Assembly: GCF_030818935.1 (NCBI RefSeq)
Contig: NZ_JAUTBD010000001.1
Coordinates: 2,480,001 to 2,544,000 of the forward strand
Direction: 5' to 3'
DNA length: 64,000 bases
DNA from: Microbacterium sp. SORGH_AS_1204
GTDB taxonomy: Bacteria > Actinomycetota > Actinomycetes > Actinomycetales > Microbacteriaceae
Position 1 is the stretch's first letter; every line of letters starts with the position of its first letter. Positions 35,091 through 44,316 of this stretch are shown piece by piece. The notes beneath the pieces are model-generated. The model was not told the origin of the DNA, searched no databases, and worked only from the letters and a program-made list of their open reading frames with translations. A program made the translations under genes and the position numbers.

Positions 35091-35123
35091 ACTATACCCC
35101 CGGCATAGGGTTGCCTAACCTGA
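35091..35123 (-). promoter_or_regulatory. -10 TATAGT and IdeR/DmdR-type iron box
   Basis: 35105-35123 read on the minus strand is TCAGGTTAGGCAACCCTAT, matching 15 of 19 positions of the actinobacterial iron-box consensus TTAGGTTAGGCTAACCTAA. It covers the -35 region of the -10 hexamer TATAGT (35096-35091), so iron-loaded repressor would block RNA polymerase. TATAGT is followed by GGATGCC. Confidence 0.8.
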
Positions 35124-35265
35124 GTTCACGCCCTGTATCTCGACGTCGAGGACACGAGGCAGCACGACCCGCGCCGAAGCCGGCCCTCCACGGCGCCGCC
35201 CGGATCGACCGCGATCGCCTGCGTCGCGTGGTGGACGACGCAGGCGGGCCCCGACGAGCGCGTCG

Positions 35266-35979
35266 TCAGCCGACGAGCACCGCCCGTAGGCGCTCGAGTT
35301 CGCCGTCACGCAGGCCGTGCGCCCGCAGATAGCCGGCCGCAGAGCCGTACTCGCGGTCGAGACGCTCCAGCAGAGCTCGTATGACCGGGGCGGGCGACCG
35401 CGTCGCCAGGGCCTCGGCGTGCACGGCCTCCGGATGCAGCGACCGGATGGCCCGCAGCACGGCGGCGTTGCGTTCGGGCGAGAGCAATCCCTCGGTGCGG
35501 GCGTAATCGGCGACGACCGCCTCACGGTCGACACCCGCCGCATCGAGCGCGATCGCGACCGTCACCCCGGTGCGATCCTTGCCGACGGTGCAGTGCACGA
35601 GGACGGGCTGTGCGGACAGGATGCCGCGCACCACCGACACCACCCGGTCGGCCGAATCGTCGACGATGGCGGCGTACAGCGCATCGAGGCTGACATCGCG
35701 CGCGAAGAACGACGCGACGGAGCCGAGGAAGAGCGGCTCGTGCTGCACCTCGATCGACAGGTCGCCGAGCCGACTCGGCGCGTGCGCCACCTCGCTGTCG
35801 TCGCGGAGGTCGATCACCCGCCGGATGCCGAGCTCGCGAATCGTCCGCAGGCCGGCGTCGTCGACGGCGACGAGGTTGCCGGAGCGGAACAGCACACCCT
35901 GCCGCGTGCGCGCACCACCCGCGGGCAACCCGCCGACGTCGCGGAAGTTGGTCGCGCCCGAGACCAACGACGCGGTCAC
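35266..35979 (-). CDS. tyrosine-protein phosphatase (PtpB-like)
   Basis: 237 aa. Active-site loop VHCTVGKDRTG (Cys-x5-Arg) and the family opening TNFRDVGGLPAGGARTRQGVLFRSGNL. These bacterial PTPs also dephosphorylate Ser/Thr or phosphoinositides. The GTG overlaps the AhpD-like stop (GTGA), so the two are [12 protein letters not shown]. No export signal seen. A Hanks kinase is encoded 20 kb away but there is no evidence that they act together. Confidence 0.92.
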   Translation of the reverse strand: MTASLVSGATNFRDVGGLPAGGARTRQGVLFRSGNLVAVDDAGLRTIRELGIRRVIDLRDDSEVAHAPSRLGDLSIEVQHEPLFLGSVASFFARDVSLDALYAAIVDDSADRVVSVVRGILSAQPVLVHCTVGKDRTGVTVAIALDAAGVDREAVVADYARTEGLLSPERNAAVLRAIRSLHPEAVHAEALATRSPAPVIRALLERLDREYGSAAGYLRAHGLRDGELERLRAVLVG

Positions 35980-36527
35980 GCCCGCTGCTCGCCGTGATCG
36001 TGCGGGCCCCGGGGCTCGGTGATCGCCGGGGGCGTGGCATCCGGGGCGATCTGTGCCGTCGTGCCCGTGCGCGGCGGCACGGGGTAGCGGCCGGCGATGG
36101 CCACCCGGTTGAAGGCGTTGATCGCCACGAGCACCCAGCTGAGCGCGACGTACTCCTGTTCGCTCAGGATGCCGCCCGCCTGATCGTAGACGTCGTCGGG
36201 GATGCCGTCCTCGTGGATGAACGTGAACGACTCGGTGAGTTCGAGCGCTGCGCGTTCCCGCTCGTCGAAGACGCCCGACTCGCGCCAGGTCGCGATCTGC
36301 GCGATGACGTCGGCGTCGAGACCGGCCTTGACCGCGGCGTCGACGTGGACGCGGACGCAGTAGGCGCAGCCGTTCAGCTGCGACGCGTGGATCTGGACGA
36401 TCTCGCGCAGGCGGGCGTCGATGCCTGCGTCGGCGGCCAGACGGCCCACTGTCGTCGAGAACGACCGCAACGCCGCGTACGCCTCGGGGGCCTTCTTCGA
36501 CAGGTGTACGCGCTTCTCCTCGCCCAT
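35976..36527 (-). CDS. AhpD-like/carboxymuconolactone decarboxylase-family protein
   Basis: 183 aa. Core motif NGCAYCVRVHVDAA (CxxC with downstream His) as in AhpD-type peroxidase partners. Helical fold, usually a trimer or hexamer; likely thiol-based redox defence. C-terminal 30 residues are disordered (TTAQIAPDATPPAITEPRGP). Leaderless promoter upstream; the phosphatase gene is coupled behind it. Confidence 0.9.
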   Translation of the reverse strand: MGEEKRVHLSKKAPEAYAALRSFSTTVGRLAADAGIDARLREIVQIHASQLNGCAYCVRVHVDAAVKAGLDADVIAQIATWRESGVFDERERAALELTESFTFIHEDGIPDDVYDQAGGILSEQEYVALSWVLVAINAFNRVAIAGRYPVPPRTGTTAQIAPDATPPAITEPRGPHDHGEQRA

Positions 36528-36533
36528 GGGGAA

Positions 36534-36539
36534 AGCCTA
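36534..36539 (-). promoter_or_regulatory. -10 hexamer TAGGCT, leaderless AhpD-like gene
   Basis: TAGGCT, 6 nt (TTCCCC), ATG; no ribosome site. Confidence 0.5.
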
Positions 36540-36756
36540 TGGCCGCGTCGCCCACGGGGCGCGGGAAGCTGGCGCGGTGTCGGCCCGGCCAGGCCGGCCG
36601 GCGTCGAGACGCGATGCGGAGATCGCGGGTCGGTCGCGTCGTGGCTCTCGCGCGAGAACCGGCCCCTTCGCGGAGAGTCCCGCGTCGTGTCCGCGCGGTC
36701 TCGGGCCGCCGCGCGCGACCCGCGGCACGGCGCCGACGGCGGGCGACGCGCGGTGA

Positions 36757-36762
36757 CAGGCT
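36757..36762 (+). promoter_or_regulatory. possible -10 hexamer CAGGCT, leaderless hydrolase gene
   Basis: CAGGCT, 6 nt (GGGGGC), ATG. One mismatch to TANNNT. Confidence 0.35.
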
Positions 36763-36768
36763 GGGGGC

Positions 36769-37704
36769 ATGCCCGCGCTCGACGAGTTCTCCTTCCTGCC
36801 CGCCCAGGCCGCCGCCCTCGGACGACCCGTGCCGCTCGTGGAGCGCGTGCGGCTGTCGCTCCCCGACGGCCGGACGCTGAGCGGCCTGCGATGGGGCGAC
36901 GCGCCCCCGCGCGTGACGCTGCTGCACGGCGCGGGGCTCAACGCCCACACGTGGGACACCACGCTCCTGCACCTCGGCGAACCGTCCCTCGCCCTCGACC
37001 TCGCCGGACACGGCGACTCATCGTGGCGCGACGACGCCGCGTACGTCGCGCGCGTTCTCAGCCCCGACGTCGTCACCGCCCTCGAGACGTGGACCGACGG
37101 TCCGCAGACCCTGGTGGGCCATTCGCTCGGCGGGCTCACGGCGGCCGCCGTGGCGGCATCCCGTCCGGATCTCGTCGCGCGGCTCGTCGTCGTCGACATC
37201 ACGCCCGGGGTCGATCCCAGCGCCGGCCCCGCCGAGATCCGTGCCTTCTTCGCCGGTCCCACCGACTGGGCGTCGCGGGACGAGCTCGTCGATCGCGCCC
37301 TGGCATTCGGCCTCGGCGGCTCCCGCGAGGCGGCGACCCGCGGCGTCTTCCTCAACTCCCGCGTGCGCGCCGACGGACGCGTGGAGTGGAAGCACCACTT
37401 CGCCCATCTCGCCGCGGCCGCGGCGAACGCCGGCAGCGACTCCTCGACCCCCGATGCCGTGCGCGCGGTGCTCGCGAGCACGGGGTGGGATGACGTCGCG
37501 GGGGTCACCTGCCCCGTCACCCTCATCCGCGGCGAGCGCGGGTTCGTCACGCCGGCGGATGCCGAGGAGTTCACCCGGCGCCTGCCCACCGCCGAGGTGC
37601 GGACACTCGACACGGGGCACAACGCCCAGGAGGAAGATCCGGCCGCGCTCGCCGCCCTCGTCCGCGGAGCCCTGCCGGCCGGCGGATCCGCCGCCACGTC
37701 CTGA
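36769..37704 (+). CDS. alpha/beta-hydrolase
   Basis: 311 aa. Oxyanion segment LLHGAGLNAHTWD, nucleophile elbow LVGHSLGGLTA (Ser), and C-terminal His in LDTGHNAQEEDP with an acid in the region before it. Esterase, lipase or C-C hydrolase type cannot be told from the motifs. No signal peptide. Stops 148 nt before the ABC importer. Confidence 0.88.
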   Translation: MPALDEFSFLPAQAAALGRPVPLVERVRLSLPDGRTLSGLRWGDAPPRVTLLHGAGLNAHTWDTTLLHLGEPSLALDLAGHGDSSWRDDAAYVARVLSPDVVTALETWTDGPQTLVGHSLGGLTAAAVAASRPDLVARLVVVDITPGVDPSAGPAEIRAFFAGPTDWASRDELVDRALAFGLGGSREAATRGVFLNSRVRADGRVEWKHHFAHLAAAAANAGSDSSTPDAVRAVLASTGWDDVAGVTCPVTLIRGERGFVTPADAEEFTRRLPTAEVRTLDTGHNAQEEDPAALAALVRGALPAGGSAATS

Positions 37705-37778
37705 GCCGACAGCTCCTCCCCCGCGTCACACATCGACGCGCACCGTCACAGACGGCTCGGAGGGAATACGGGTGAAAG

Positions 37779-37827
37779 TAGGCTGTTCCCACCCCTGCAC
37801 GGCATCCACAGCACACCCGGATGCCGT
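37779..37827 (+). promoter_or_regulatory. -10 TAGGCT and leader hairpin of the ABC importer operon
   Basis: TAGGCT (37779-37784) is followed by a leader containing a perfect 9-bp hairpin, ACGGCATCC (37799-37807) / GGATGCCGT (37819-37827), 11-nt loop, ahead of the substrate-binding protein gene. Possible mRNA-stability or regulatory element; no known riboswitch class recognised. Confidence 0.45.
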
Positions 37828-37852
37828 CGGCCTGCGAAAGGACAACCCCGCA

Positions 37853-39364
37853 ATGCTGCGCCGCACAGCCCTCGCCACGAGTGCGCTCCTGATCGGAACC
37901 CTGCTGCTCACCTCGTGCACCGGCTCGAACACCGCCCCGAACCCGACGGGCGAGGCAGACCCCGATGCCACCCTCACCGTGCGCCTGTCGCTCGAGCCGT
38001 CCAACCTCGACATCCGCCGCACCGCCGGCGCCGCCCTCGAGCAGGCGCTGGTCGACAACGTCTACCAGGGCCTGGTCACCCGCGACGCCGACGACGACAA
38101 CGCCATCGTGCCCGCACTGGCCACCGAGTGGAACGTCTCGCCCGACGGCCTCACCTACACGTTCACTCTGCGTGAGGGTGTCACCTTCCACGACGGCAGC
38201 GAGCTGACCGCCGATGATGTCGTCTCGTCGCTGCAGACCGCCAAAGACGATGCCACCATCGCCGACAGCTCCGACCTGGCGGGCGTGACCTCGATCGCCT
38301 CCCCCGACGCCTCGACGATCGTGCTGACCCTCGCGCAGCCGAACATCGACTTCCTGTTCACCCTGACCGGGCGCGCCGGGCTCATCTTCCGCAGCGGCGA
38401 CACCACCGACCTGCAGACCGCCGCCAACGGCACCGGCCCGTTCCGCGTCGACACGTGGAACACCGGCCAGAGCCTCACGCTCGCCCGCTACGACGGGTAC
38501 TGGGGCGAGAAGGCCGGTGTCGCCGAGGTCGTGCTCGACTACATCCCCGACAACAGCGCCGCCGTCAACGCGGCCGTCAACGGCGATGTCGACGTCGCCC
38601 TCGAGATCGACCCCGAGCTGCAGAGCCAGATCGAGGGCGTCGGCACCTTCACCATCGAGTCGGGCCTCACGACCGACAAGGGCACCCTGGCGTTCAACAA
38701 CCAGCGGGCACCCCTCAACGACCAGCGCGTGCGCGAGGCCCTTCGCCTGGCCATCGACCACGACGCGTTGATCGAGACGCTGGGCTACGGCGAGACCCTG
38801 TACGGTCCGATCCCGCCGCTCGACCCGGGCTACGAAGACCTCGCCGGAACGGTGGCCTTCGACCCCGACCGCTCGCGCGAGCTCCTCGCCGAGGCGGGCG
38901 TGCAGAACCTCGATCTGACCCTCACCATCCCCAACGTCTACCCCGGCACGATCGCGACCTTCCTGGTCTCGTCGTTCGCCGACATCGGCGTGACGCTGCA
39001 GGTCGAGCAGGTCGACTTCACCGCCTGGTTGCAAGACGTGTACACGAACAAGGACTACGACCTCAGCTTCGTGCGCCACGTCGAGGCGCGCGACTTCAGC
39101 AACTGGGCGAACCCGTCGTACTACTTCGGCTACGACAACCCCGAGGTGCAGAGCCTGTACACCCAGGCGCTCGCCACCACCGACGAGCAGCAGTCCTCCG
39201 ACCTGCTCGCCGAGGCCGCCCGCATCGTGAGCGACCAGGATGCCGCCGACTGGCTGTTCCTGTCGACCCCGCTGACGGCGGTCGGCACGAACGTCGCGAA
39301 CTTCCCGAAGAACTCCCTCAACGTGCGCCTGCCGCTGGCGGGTGTGACGGTCGCGGCGGAGTGA
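37853..39364 (+). CDS. ABC importer substrate-binding lipoprotein (peptide/nickel type, SBP_bac_5)
   Basis: 503 aa. Lipobox LTSC, Cys22. Family segments: AALEQALVDNVYQGLVTRD, LATEWNVSPDGLTYTFTLREGVTFHDG, TGPFRVDTW, and QRVREALRLAIDHDAL. Captures oligopeptides, nickel chelates or similar solutes outside the membrane and passes them to the permeases encoded next. The stop overlaps the permease GTG (GTGA). The ligand is not predictable; no peptidase or nickel enzyme adjoins. Confidence 0.92.
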   Translation: MLRRTALATSALLIGTLLLTSCTGSNTAPNPTGEADPDATLTVRLSLEPSNLDIRRTAGAALEQALVDNVYQGLVTRDADDDNAIVPALATEWNVSPDGLTYTFTLREGVTFHDGSELTADDVVSSLQTAKDDATIADSSDLAGVTSIASPDASTIVLTLAQPNIDFLFTLTGRAGLIFRSGDTTDLQTAANGTGPFRVDTWNTGQSLTLARYDGYWGEKAGVAEVVLDYIPDNSAAVNAAVNGDVDVALEIDPELQSQIEGVGTFTIESGLTTDKGTLAFNNQRAPLNDQRVREALRLAIDHDALIETLGYGETLYGPIPPLDPGYEDLAGTVAFDPDRSRELLAEAGVQNLDLTLTIPNVYPGTIATFLVSSFADIGVTLQVEQVDFTAWLQDVYTNKDYDLSFVRHVEARDFSNWANPSYYFGYDNPEVQSLYTQALATTDEQQSSDLLAEAARIVSDQDAADWLFLSTPLTAVGTNVANFPKNSLNVRLPLAGVTVAAE

Positions 39365-40311
39365 TCCGCTACACGCTGACACGGCTGGGCCTGCTCGTTC
39401 TGGGCCTGGCCGTGGCCAGTGTGCTGATCTTCCTCTCGCTCCGGGTCCTCCCGGGCGACGTGGCACAGCTCATCGCCGGTGCCGAGGCCACGCCACAGCA
39501 GGTCGCCGCCGTGCGCGCGAGCCTGGGCCTCGACGCGCCCCTGTGGACGCAGTACGCCGACTGGATCGGCGGTCTGCTGCGCGGTGACCTGGGAACCTCG
39601 CTCGTCACCGGAACGTCGGTGGTCGGCGAACTGGCCGACAAGGCACGGGTCACGGTGCCGCTGGCGGCCATGTCGCTCACGGTCGCGCTCGTCATCGGCA
39701 TCCCCTTCGGAGTGCTGTCGGCGCTCGGCCGTCGGCGCGCCGCCGGCACCGCCGTCAGTGTCGTCGCGCAGGCTCTCGCGGCGGTCCCGGTGGTGTGGGC
39801 GGGTCTGATGCTCATCGTCGTGTTCTCGGTGTGGCTGGGATGGCTTCCCCCTCAGGGCTTCCCCCGCGCCGGCTGGAACGATCCCGGTGCGGCGGTGCGC
39901 GCGCTGGTCTTGCCCGCGCTCACCATCGGCGTGGTCGAGGGGGCCATGCTGCTGCGCTTCGTGCGCAGCGCGACGCTGCAGGCGCTGGGTCAGGACTACG
40001 TGCGGACGGCCGCCGCGAAGGGCCTCACGCGCACGAGGGCCCTGCTCAGTCACGGCCTGCCCAGCGTGGGCCTGTCGGTCATCACGGTGCTGGGCCTGCA
40101 GATCGCGGGGGTCATCGTGGGCGCCGTCATCATCGAGCAGCTGTTCACCCTCCCGGGCATCGGCCGGATGCTGGTCGGTGACGTGGCATCCCGCGACCTG
40201 CCGAAGGTGCAGGGAGAGCTGCTCGCGCTGACCGGTTTCGTGCTCGTGGTGGGGTTCGTCGTCGATCTCGTGCACCGACTCGTCGACCCTCGACAGCGGG
40301 AGGCGGCATGA
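39361..40311 (+). CDS. ABC importer permease, DppB type
   Basis: 316 aa, six membrane helices. Starts MIRYTLTRLGLLVLGLAVASVLIFLSLRVLPGD, the typical DppB/OppB opening; EAA loop around DYVRTAAAKGLTRTRALLSHGLPS contacts the ATPases. GTG start overlaps the binding-protein stop, and its stop overlaps the next ATG. Confidence 0.93.
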   Translation: MIRYTLTRLGLLVLGLAVASVLIFLSLRVLPGDVAQLIAGAEATPQQVAAVRASLGLDAPLWTQYADWIGGLLRGDLGTSLVTGTSVVGELADKARVTVPLAAMSLTVALVIGIPFGVLSALGRRRAAGTAVSVVAQALAAVPVVWAGLMLIVVFSVWLGWLPPQGFPRAGWNDPGAAVRALVLPALTIGVVEGAMLLRFVRSATLQALGQDYVRTAAAKGLTRTRALLSHGLPSVGLSVITVLGLQIAGVIVGAVIIEQLFTLPGIGRMLVGDVASRDLPKVQGELLALTGFVLVVGFVVDLVHRLVDPRQREAA

Positions 40312-41177
40312 CCACCCTGAAACGTCTGTGGGGCCTGGGAACCGGGCGGTTCGGCATCCTGATCGTCGCTCTCGTTGCGATCACCGCCGTCGTCTCGCTG
40401 TTCTGGACCCCCTTCGACCCGGCGGCCGTCGACGCCCGCGCGCGCTGGAGCGATCCGTCTTGGCCGCACGTGCTCGGCACCGACAACAGCGGCCGTGACA
40501 TCGCCAGTCTGCTGATGGCAGGGGCCCGAACGACCGTCGTCGTCGCCATCGGGGCCGGGGTCGTCGCCTCGGTGCTCGGCATCGCTCTGGCCGCGCTCGG
40601 ATCGCTCACGGCCCGGTGGCTTCGCGAGAGCGTCGCCGTGCTGGTCGACATCCTCATCGCGTTCCCGGTGCTCATCATCGCGATGATGATCACGGCGGTG
40701 TGGGGCGGTTCGCTGGCCGTGGTGATCTGGGCGGTCGGCATCGGCTTCGGTGTCAACGTCGCCCGCGTCACCCGGCCCGAGCTGCGCCGCGTCCTGCACA
40801 GCGACTACGTCCTCGCCGGCCGGGCGAGCGGCCTCACCACCTGGCAGAACCTGACCCGCCACCTCCTCCCGAACGTCGCGCCGGTGTTCATCGTGCAGCT
40901 GTCATGGGGCATGGCCGTCGCGGTGCTCGCCGAGGCGGGTCTGTCGTATCTGGGCTTCGGTGCGCCGGTGACCCAGCCCTCGTGGGGCGTGCTGCTGAGC
41001 GACCTGCAGGCTTACATCGCCGTTCACCCGCTCACCGTGGTGTGGCCGGGCCTGGCCATCACCCTGACGGTGCTGGGGCTGAATCTGCTCGGTGACGCCC
41101 TGCGCGAGGCCGGCGATCCCACGCTGGCGGAGCGGGCGCCCTCCGCCCGCACGCACGTTCCGGGGGTGGTCGCGTGA
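40308..41177 (+). CDS. ABC importer permease, DppC type
   Basis: 289 aa, six membrane helices. HVLGTDNSGRDIASLLMAGARTTVVV is the DppC/OppC hallmark; EAA loop SDYVLAGRASGLTTWQNLTRHLLPN. ATGA overlaps on both sides (with the DppB-type gene before and, as GTGA, the ATPase after) imply one tightly coupled operon. Confidence 0.93.
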   Translation: MTTLKRLWGLGTGRFGILIVALVAITAVVSLFWTPFDPAAVDARARWSDPSWPHVLGTDNSGRDIASLLMAGARTTVVVAIGAGVVASVLGIALAALGSLTARWLRESVAVLVDILIAFPVLIIAMMITAVWGGSLAVVIWAVGIGFGVNVARVTRPELRRVLHSDYVLAGRASGLTTWQNLTRHLLPNVAPVFIVQLSWGMAVAVLAEAGLSYLGFGAPVTQPSWGVLLSDLQAYIAVHPLTVVWPGLAITLTVLGLNLLGDALREAGDPTLAERAPSARTHVPGVVA

Positions 41178-42058
41178 GCCTCGAGGTGACCGACCTGCGC
41201 ATCGAGATCGGTGGACGACCCGTCGTCGACGGCATCTCGTTCGACGTGCCCGACGGGGCCCGCGTGGGCCTCATCGGCGAGTCGGGCTCGGGCAAGTCGC
41301 TCACCGCGCTGGCGGTCCTCGGCCTCCTACCCGACGGCGCGAGAGCCACCGGCAGCGTCCGCTGGAACGGCCGCGAGATCCTGGGGCTGTCCGACCGGGA
41401 GCTGGCGGCGCTGCGCGGCGACGACATCGGCATGGTCTTCCAGGAGCCGCGCACCGCCCTCAACCCCATCCGCACCGTGGGTCGGCAGATCGGCGAGTCG
41501 GTGCGCATCCACGAGCGCGTCTCGCGCCGGGAGGCCCTTGGGCGAGCCGTCGTCGAGGCCGAGCGCGTGGCACTGCCCGATCCCGAGCGCATCGTCTCGC
41601 GCTACCCGCACCAGCTCTCGGGCGGACAACGTCAGCGCGTCGCCATCGCCATGGCCCTGGCGTGCCGGCCGCGCCTGCTCATCGCCGACGAACCGACCAC
41701 CGCGCTCGACGTGACCATCCAGGCCGGTGTTCTCGAGCTGCTTCGCACCCTGGTTCAGGATGCCGGCATGTCGCTGGTCTTCATCACGCACGACCTCGCG
41801 GTGCTGGCGCAGGTCGCGACCCACGCGGTCGTGCTCGAGCACGGTCGCGTGGTCGAGCAGGGCGAAGTGGCCGCGCTGCTGCGCGCGCCGTCGTCGCCGG
41901 TCACGCGCGCCCTCCTGCGCGATGCGACGGCCACCCTGTGGCATCCCGAACGCTCGGCGGATGCCGTGACTGCGGGCGCGGGCGGGGACTCGGCGGGCCG
42001 GAGCCGAGAAGACCGCCCTTCTTCCCCGACGGCACCGGATGAGGAGCAGACGCTGTGA
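41174..42058 (+). CDS. ABC importer ATPase, DppD type
   Basis: 294 aa. Walker A GESGSGKS, signature LSGGQRQR, Walker [13 protein letters not shown], switch His in FITHDL. The family's C-terminal iron-sulfur Cys motif is not visible; the C-terminus is instead a charged disordered tail ([17 protein letters not shown]). GTG start overlaps the upstream stop. Confidence 0.92.
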   Translation: MSLEVTDLRIEIGGRPVVDGISFDVPDGARVGLIGESGSGKSLTALAVLGLLPDGARATGSVRWNGREILGLSDRELAALRGDDIGMVFQEPRTALNPIRTVGRQIGESVRIHERVSRREALGRAVVEAERVALPDPERIVSRYPHQLSGGQRQRVAIAMALACRPRLLIADEPTTALDVTIQAGVLELLRTLVQDAGMSLVFITHDLAVLAQVATHAVVLEHGRVVEQGEVAALLRAPSSPVTRALLRDATATLWHPERSADAVTAGAGGDSAGRSREDRPSSPTAPDEEQTL

Positions 42059-42846
42059 CCGAGACGCTCATCCGTGCGCGCGGGCTCACCCGCGACTACC
42101 CCGCTCCGCGTGCGCGGGGGTTCGGACGCGCCGAGCGCACGTCCGGCCTGGCCGACGTCGACCTGTCGGTGCTGGCGGGCTCCGCGGTCGGCATCATCGG
42201 CGAGTCGGGGTCGGGCAAGTCGACGCTCGTCCGTCTGCTGCTGGGTCTCGACGTCGCCACCGCGGGCACGGTCGACGTCGACGGACGCGCGGTGGACGCG
42301 CGCGGGTCGGCTCGCTCGCTGCACTGGCTCCGCCGCGCGACGGGCATCGTGTTCCAAGACCCGTACGCCTCGCTCGACCCGCGGATGAACATCGGACGGA
42401 TCGTGGGCGAGCCGCTGTGGGCGCTCGACATCTCGGGGGATCGGCGCGCGCGTGTGCGCGAGGTGCTGGAGCAGGTCGGGCTCACGGCCGACATGGCCGA
42501 GCGCTTCCCGCACGAGTTCTCGGGCGGACAGCGTCAGCGCATCGCGCTGGCCCGGGCCATCGTGCACCGCCCGCGCATCCTCGTCGGCGACGAGCCGCTG
42601 TCGGCGCTCGACGTGACCGTTCGGGCGCAGATCCTGCGGCTGCTGGCCCGCCTGCGCGCCGAGGAAGAGCTGACCCTCGTGCTCGTCTCGCACGACATCG
42701 GTGTGGTGCAGAACGTCTGCGATCAGGTCGTCGTGATGAAAGACGGTCGCATCGTCGAGCAGGGCCCCACCGAGAAGGTGCTCCTCCAGCCGCAGGCCGC
42801 CTTCACGCGGCGCCTGCTGGCATCCATCCCGACGCTGCCGGGCTGA
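42055..42846 (+). CDS. ABC importer ATPase, DppF type
   Basis: 263 aa. Walker [10 protein letters not shown], signature FSGGQRQR, Walker B ILVGDEPLSALD, switch VSHDI. Together with the previous ATPase it forms the heterodimeric motor. GTG overlaps the DppD-type stop. Last gene of the importer; the following protease has its own promoter. Confidence 0.92.
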   Translation: MTETLIRARGLTRDYPAPRARGFGRAERTSGLADVDLSVLAGSAVGIIGESGSGKSTLVRLLLGLDVATAGTVDVDGRAVDARGSARSLHWLRRATGIVFQDPYASLDPRMNIGRIVGEPLWALDISGDRRARVREVLEQVGLTADMAERFPHEFSGGQRQRIALARAIVHRPRILVGDEPLSALDVTVRAQILRLLARLRAEEELTLVLVSHDIGVVQNVCDQVVVMKDGRIVEQGPTEKVLLQPQAAFTRRLLASIPTLPG

Positions 42847-42931
42847 CCGGCGGCTCCTCCCCGGGCGGCCCGGGTGGGAATCCGCCCCCCAGAGCGAGGG
42901 CAAGGGATGCCGGGATGTCGGAGGTGCGCGC

Positions 42932-42937
42932 TAGCCT
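42932..42937 (+). promoter_or_regulatory. -10 hexamer TAGCCT, leaderless M4 protease gene
   Basis: TAGCCT, 7 nt (CGGGCGC), ATG at 42945. It decides between this ATG and an in-frame ATG at 42915. Confidence 0.5.
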
Positions 42938-42944
42938 CGGGCGC

Positions 42945-44003
42945 ATGATCGCCGGCATCGTTCCCCCGTTCCTGCTCGACCGTCTCGCCCAGACCGACGA
43001 CCCCCGCCTCGCGCGCGCGGCCGCCGCCGCCCGCAAGACGCTGGCCATGCCGCGGCCGCCGCGGCCGTCGCGCACACGGCTGCGACTGTCGATCGACGGC
43101 GACGCCCTGGTCGCCGAGGCGGTGCCCGCCCCCGATCGCATCATCTCCGACGCCGGCAACACCGAGAACCTGCCGGGGCGGCGCGTGCGCAGCGAAGACG
43201 ACGCGCCCACCGGCGACGCCGCCGTCGACGAGGCGTACGACGGCCTCGGGGCGACGTACGACTTCTTCTGGGACGCCTTCGCACGCGACGGCATCGACGC
43301 CGCGGGCGGCTCCCTGCTGGCGACGGTCCACTTCGGCGACGACTACGACAACGCGTTCTGGAACGGCGAGCGCATGGTGTTCGGCGACGGAGACGGCGAG
43401 GTCTTCGTCGGTTTCACACGCTCGCTCAGCGTCATCGCGCACGAACTCGGCCACGGCGTGACCGAGGCCGCCGGCGGCCTCGAGTACCAGGGGCAGTCCG
43501 GCGCGCTCAACGAGTCGCTCTCCGACGTCTTCGGGGCGCTCGTCGAACAGCACCACCTCGGGCAGACGGCCGATGAGGCGACCTGGCTCATCGGCGAGGG
43601 CATCTTCGCCCCCGAGGTGCAGGGCGACGCGTTGCGGTCGATGAAAGCACCCGGCACGGCCTACGACGACGACGTGCTCGGCAAAGACCCCCAGCCGGGC
43701 CACATGCGCGACTACGTCGAGACCGACGACGACAACGGTGGCGTCCACATCAACTCGGGCATCCCCAACCGCGCGTTCTACCTCGTCGCCACCGCCCTCG
43801 GCGGCCACGCGTGGGAACGCGCGGGGCTCGTCTGGTATCGCACGCTCACCGCCGGCACCCTCTCCCCCACCGCCGACTTCACGGCGTTCGCCGCCGCTAC
43901 CCTCACGGCTGCCGCGGCGGAGTACGGTGAGGAGTCGGAGGAGGTCGCCGCCGTCCGCGCCGCATGGGCCGGAGTCGGCGTCGTGGAGGATGCCGCAGCC
44001 TGA
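42945..44003 (+). CDS. protealysin-like M4 metalloprotease
   Basis: 352 aa. Short protealysin-type propeptide (MIAGIVPPFLLDRLAQ... up to about 65) instead of the long thermolysin propeptide, and no signal peptide, as known for protealysin-like enzymes. Zinc site HELGH with downstream Glu in ALNESLSDVFG; catalytic His in NGGVHINSGIPNRAFY. An ATG at 42915 with AAGGGA upstream is the alternative start. The inhibitor gene overlaps its 3' end. Confidence 0.93.
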   Translation: MIAGIVPPFLLDRLAQTDDPRLARAAAAARKTLAMPRPPRPSRTRLRLSIDGDALVAEAVPAPDRIISDAGNTENLPGRRVRSEDDAPTGDAAVDEAYDGLGATYDFFWDAFARDGIDAAGGSLLATVHFGDDYDNAFWNGERMVFGDGDGEVFVGFTRSLSVIAHELGHGVTEAAGGLEYQGQSGALNESLSDVFGALVEQHHLGQTADEATWLIGEGIFAPEVQGDALRSMKAPGTAYDDDVLGKDPQPGHMRDYVETDDDNGGVHINSGIPNRAFYLVATALGGHAWERAGLVWYRTLTAGTLSPTADFTAFAAATLTAAAAEYGEESEEVAAVRAAWAGVGVVEDAAA

Positions 44004-44316
44004 CGCCGAGAGCACGGAGCGTCTCACCATCATCGTGGTCCGTTCGGGCGGCATCGCCGGCTTGTCGAAGCAGTGGCGGGCGGAGGCCGACGCCGACCGG
44101 GCCCCGCGCTGGCGGGAGCTCGTCGAAAGCTGTCCCTGGGAGGCCGCGTCTACGCCGCCCAGCGGGGCCGACCGCTATCAGTGGCGCATCGAGGTGCACC
44201 ACGGCGGCATCCCCGTTCACCAGGCGCGCCTCGGCGACGGCCAGGTGCAGGGACCGTGGCGCACCCTCGTCGACGAGGTTCGCGAGGCAGCTCCCCCCGC
44301 GCGCGCCCGGCGCTGA
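43990..44316 (+). CDS. emfourin-type protealysin inhibitor
   Basis: 108 aa. Core RLTIIVVRSGGIAGLSKQWRAE... then YQWRIEVHHGGIPVHQARLGDG and GPWRTLVDEVRE matches emfourins, small cytoplasmic proteins that inhibit protealysin-like M4 enzymes and are encoded beside them. The ATG lies 14 nt inside the protease gene, in another frame, so inhibitor and protease are made from one message. A GGAGG touches the ATG, which is unusually close. Confidence 0.85.
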   Translation: MPQPDAESTERLTIIVVRSGGIAGLSKQWRAEADADRAPRWRELVESCPWEAASTPPSGADRYQWRIEVHHGGIPVHQARLGDGQVQGPWRTLVDEVREAAPPARARR

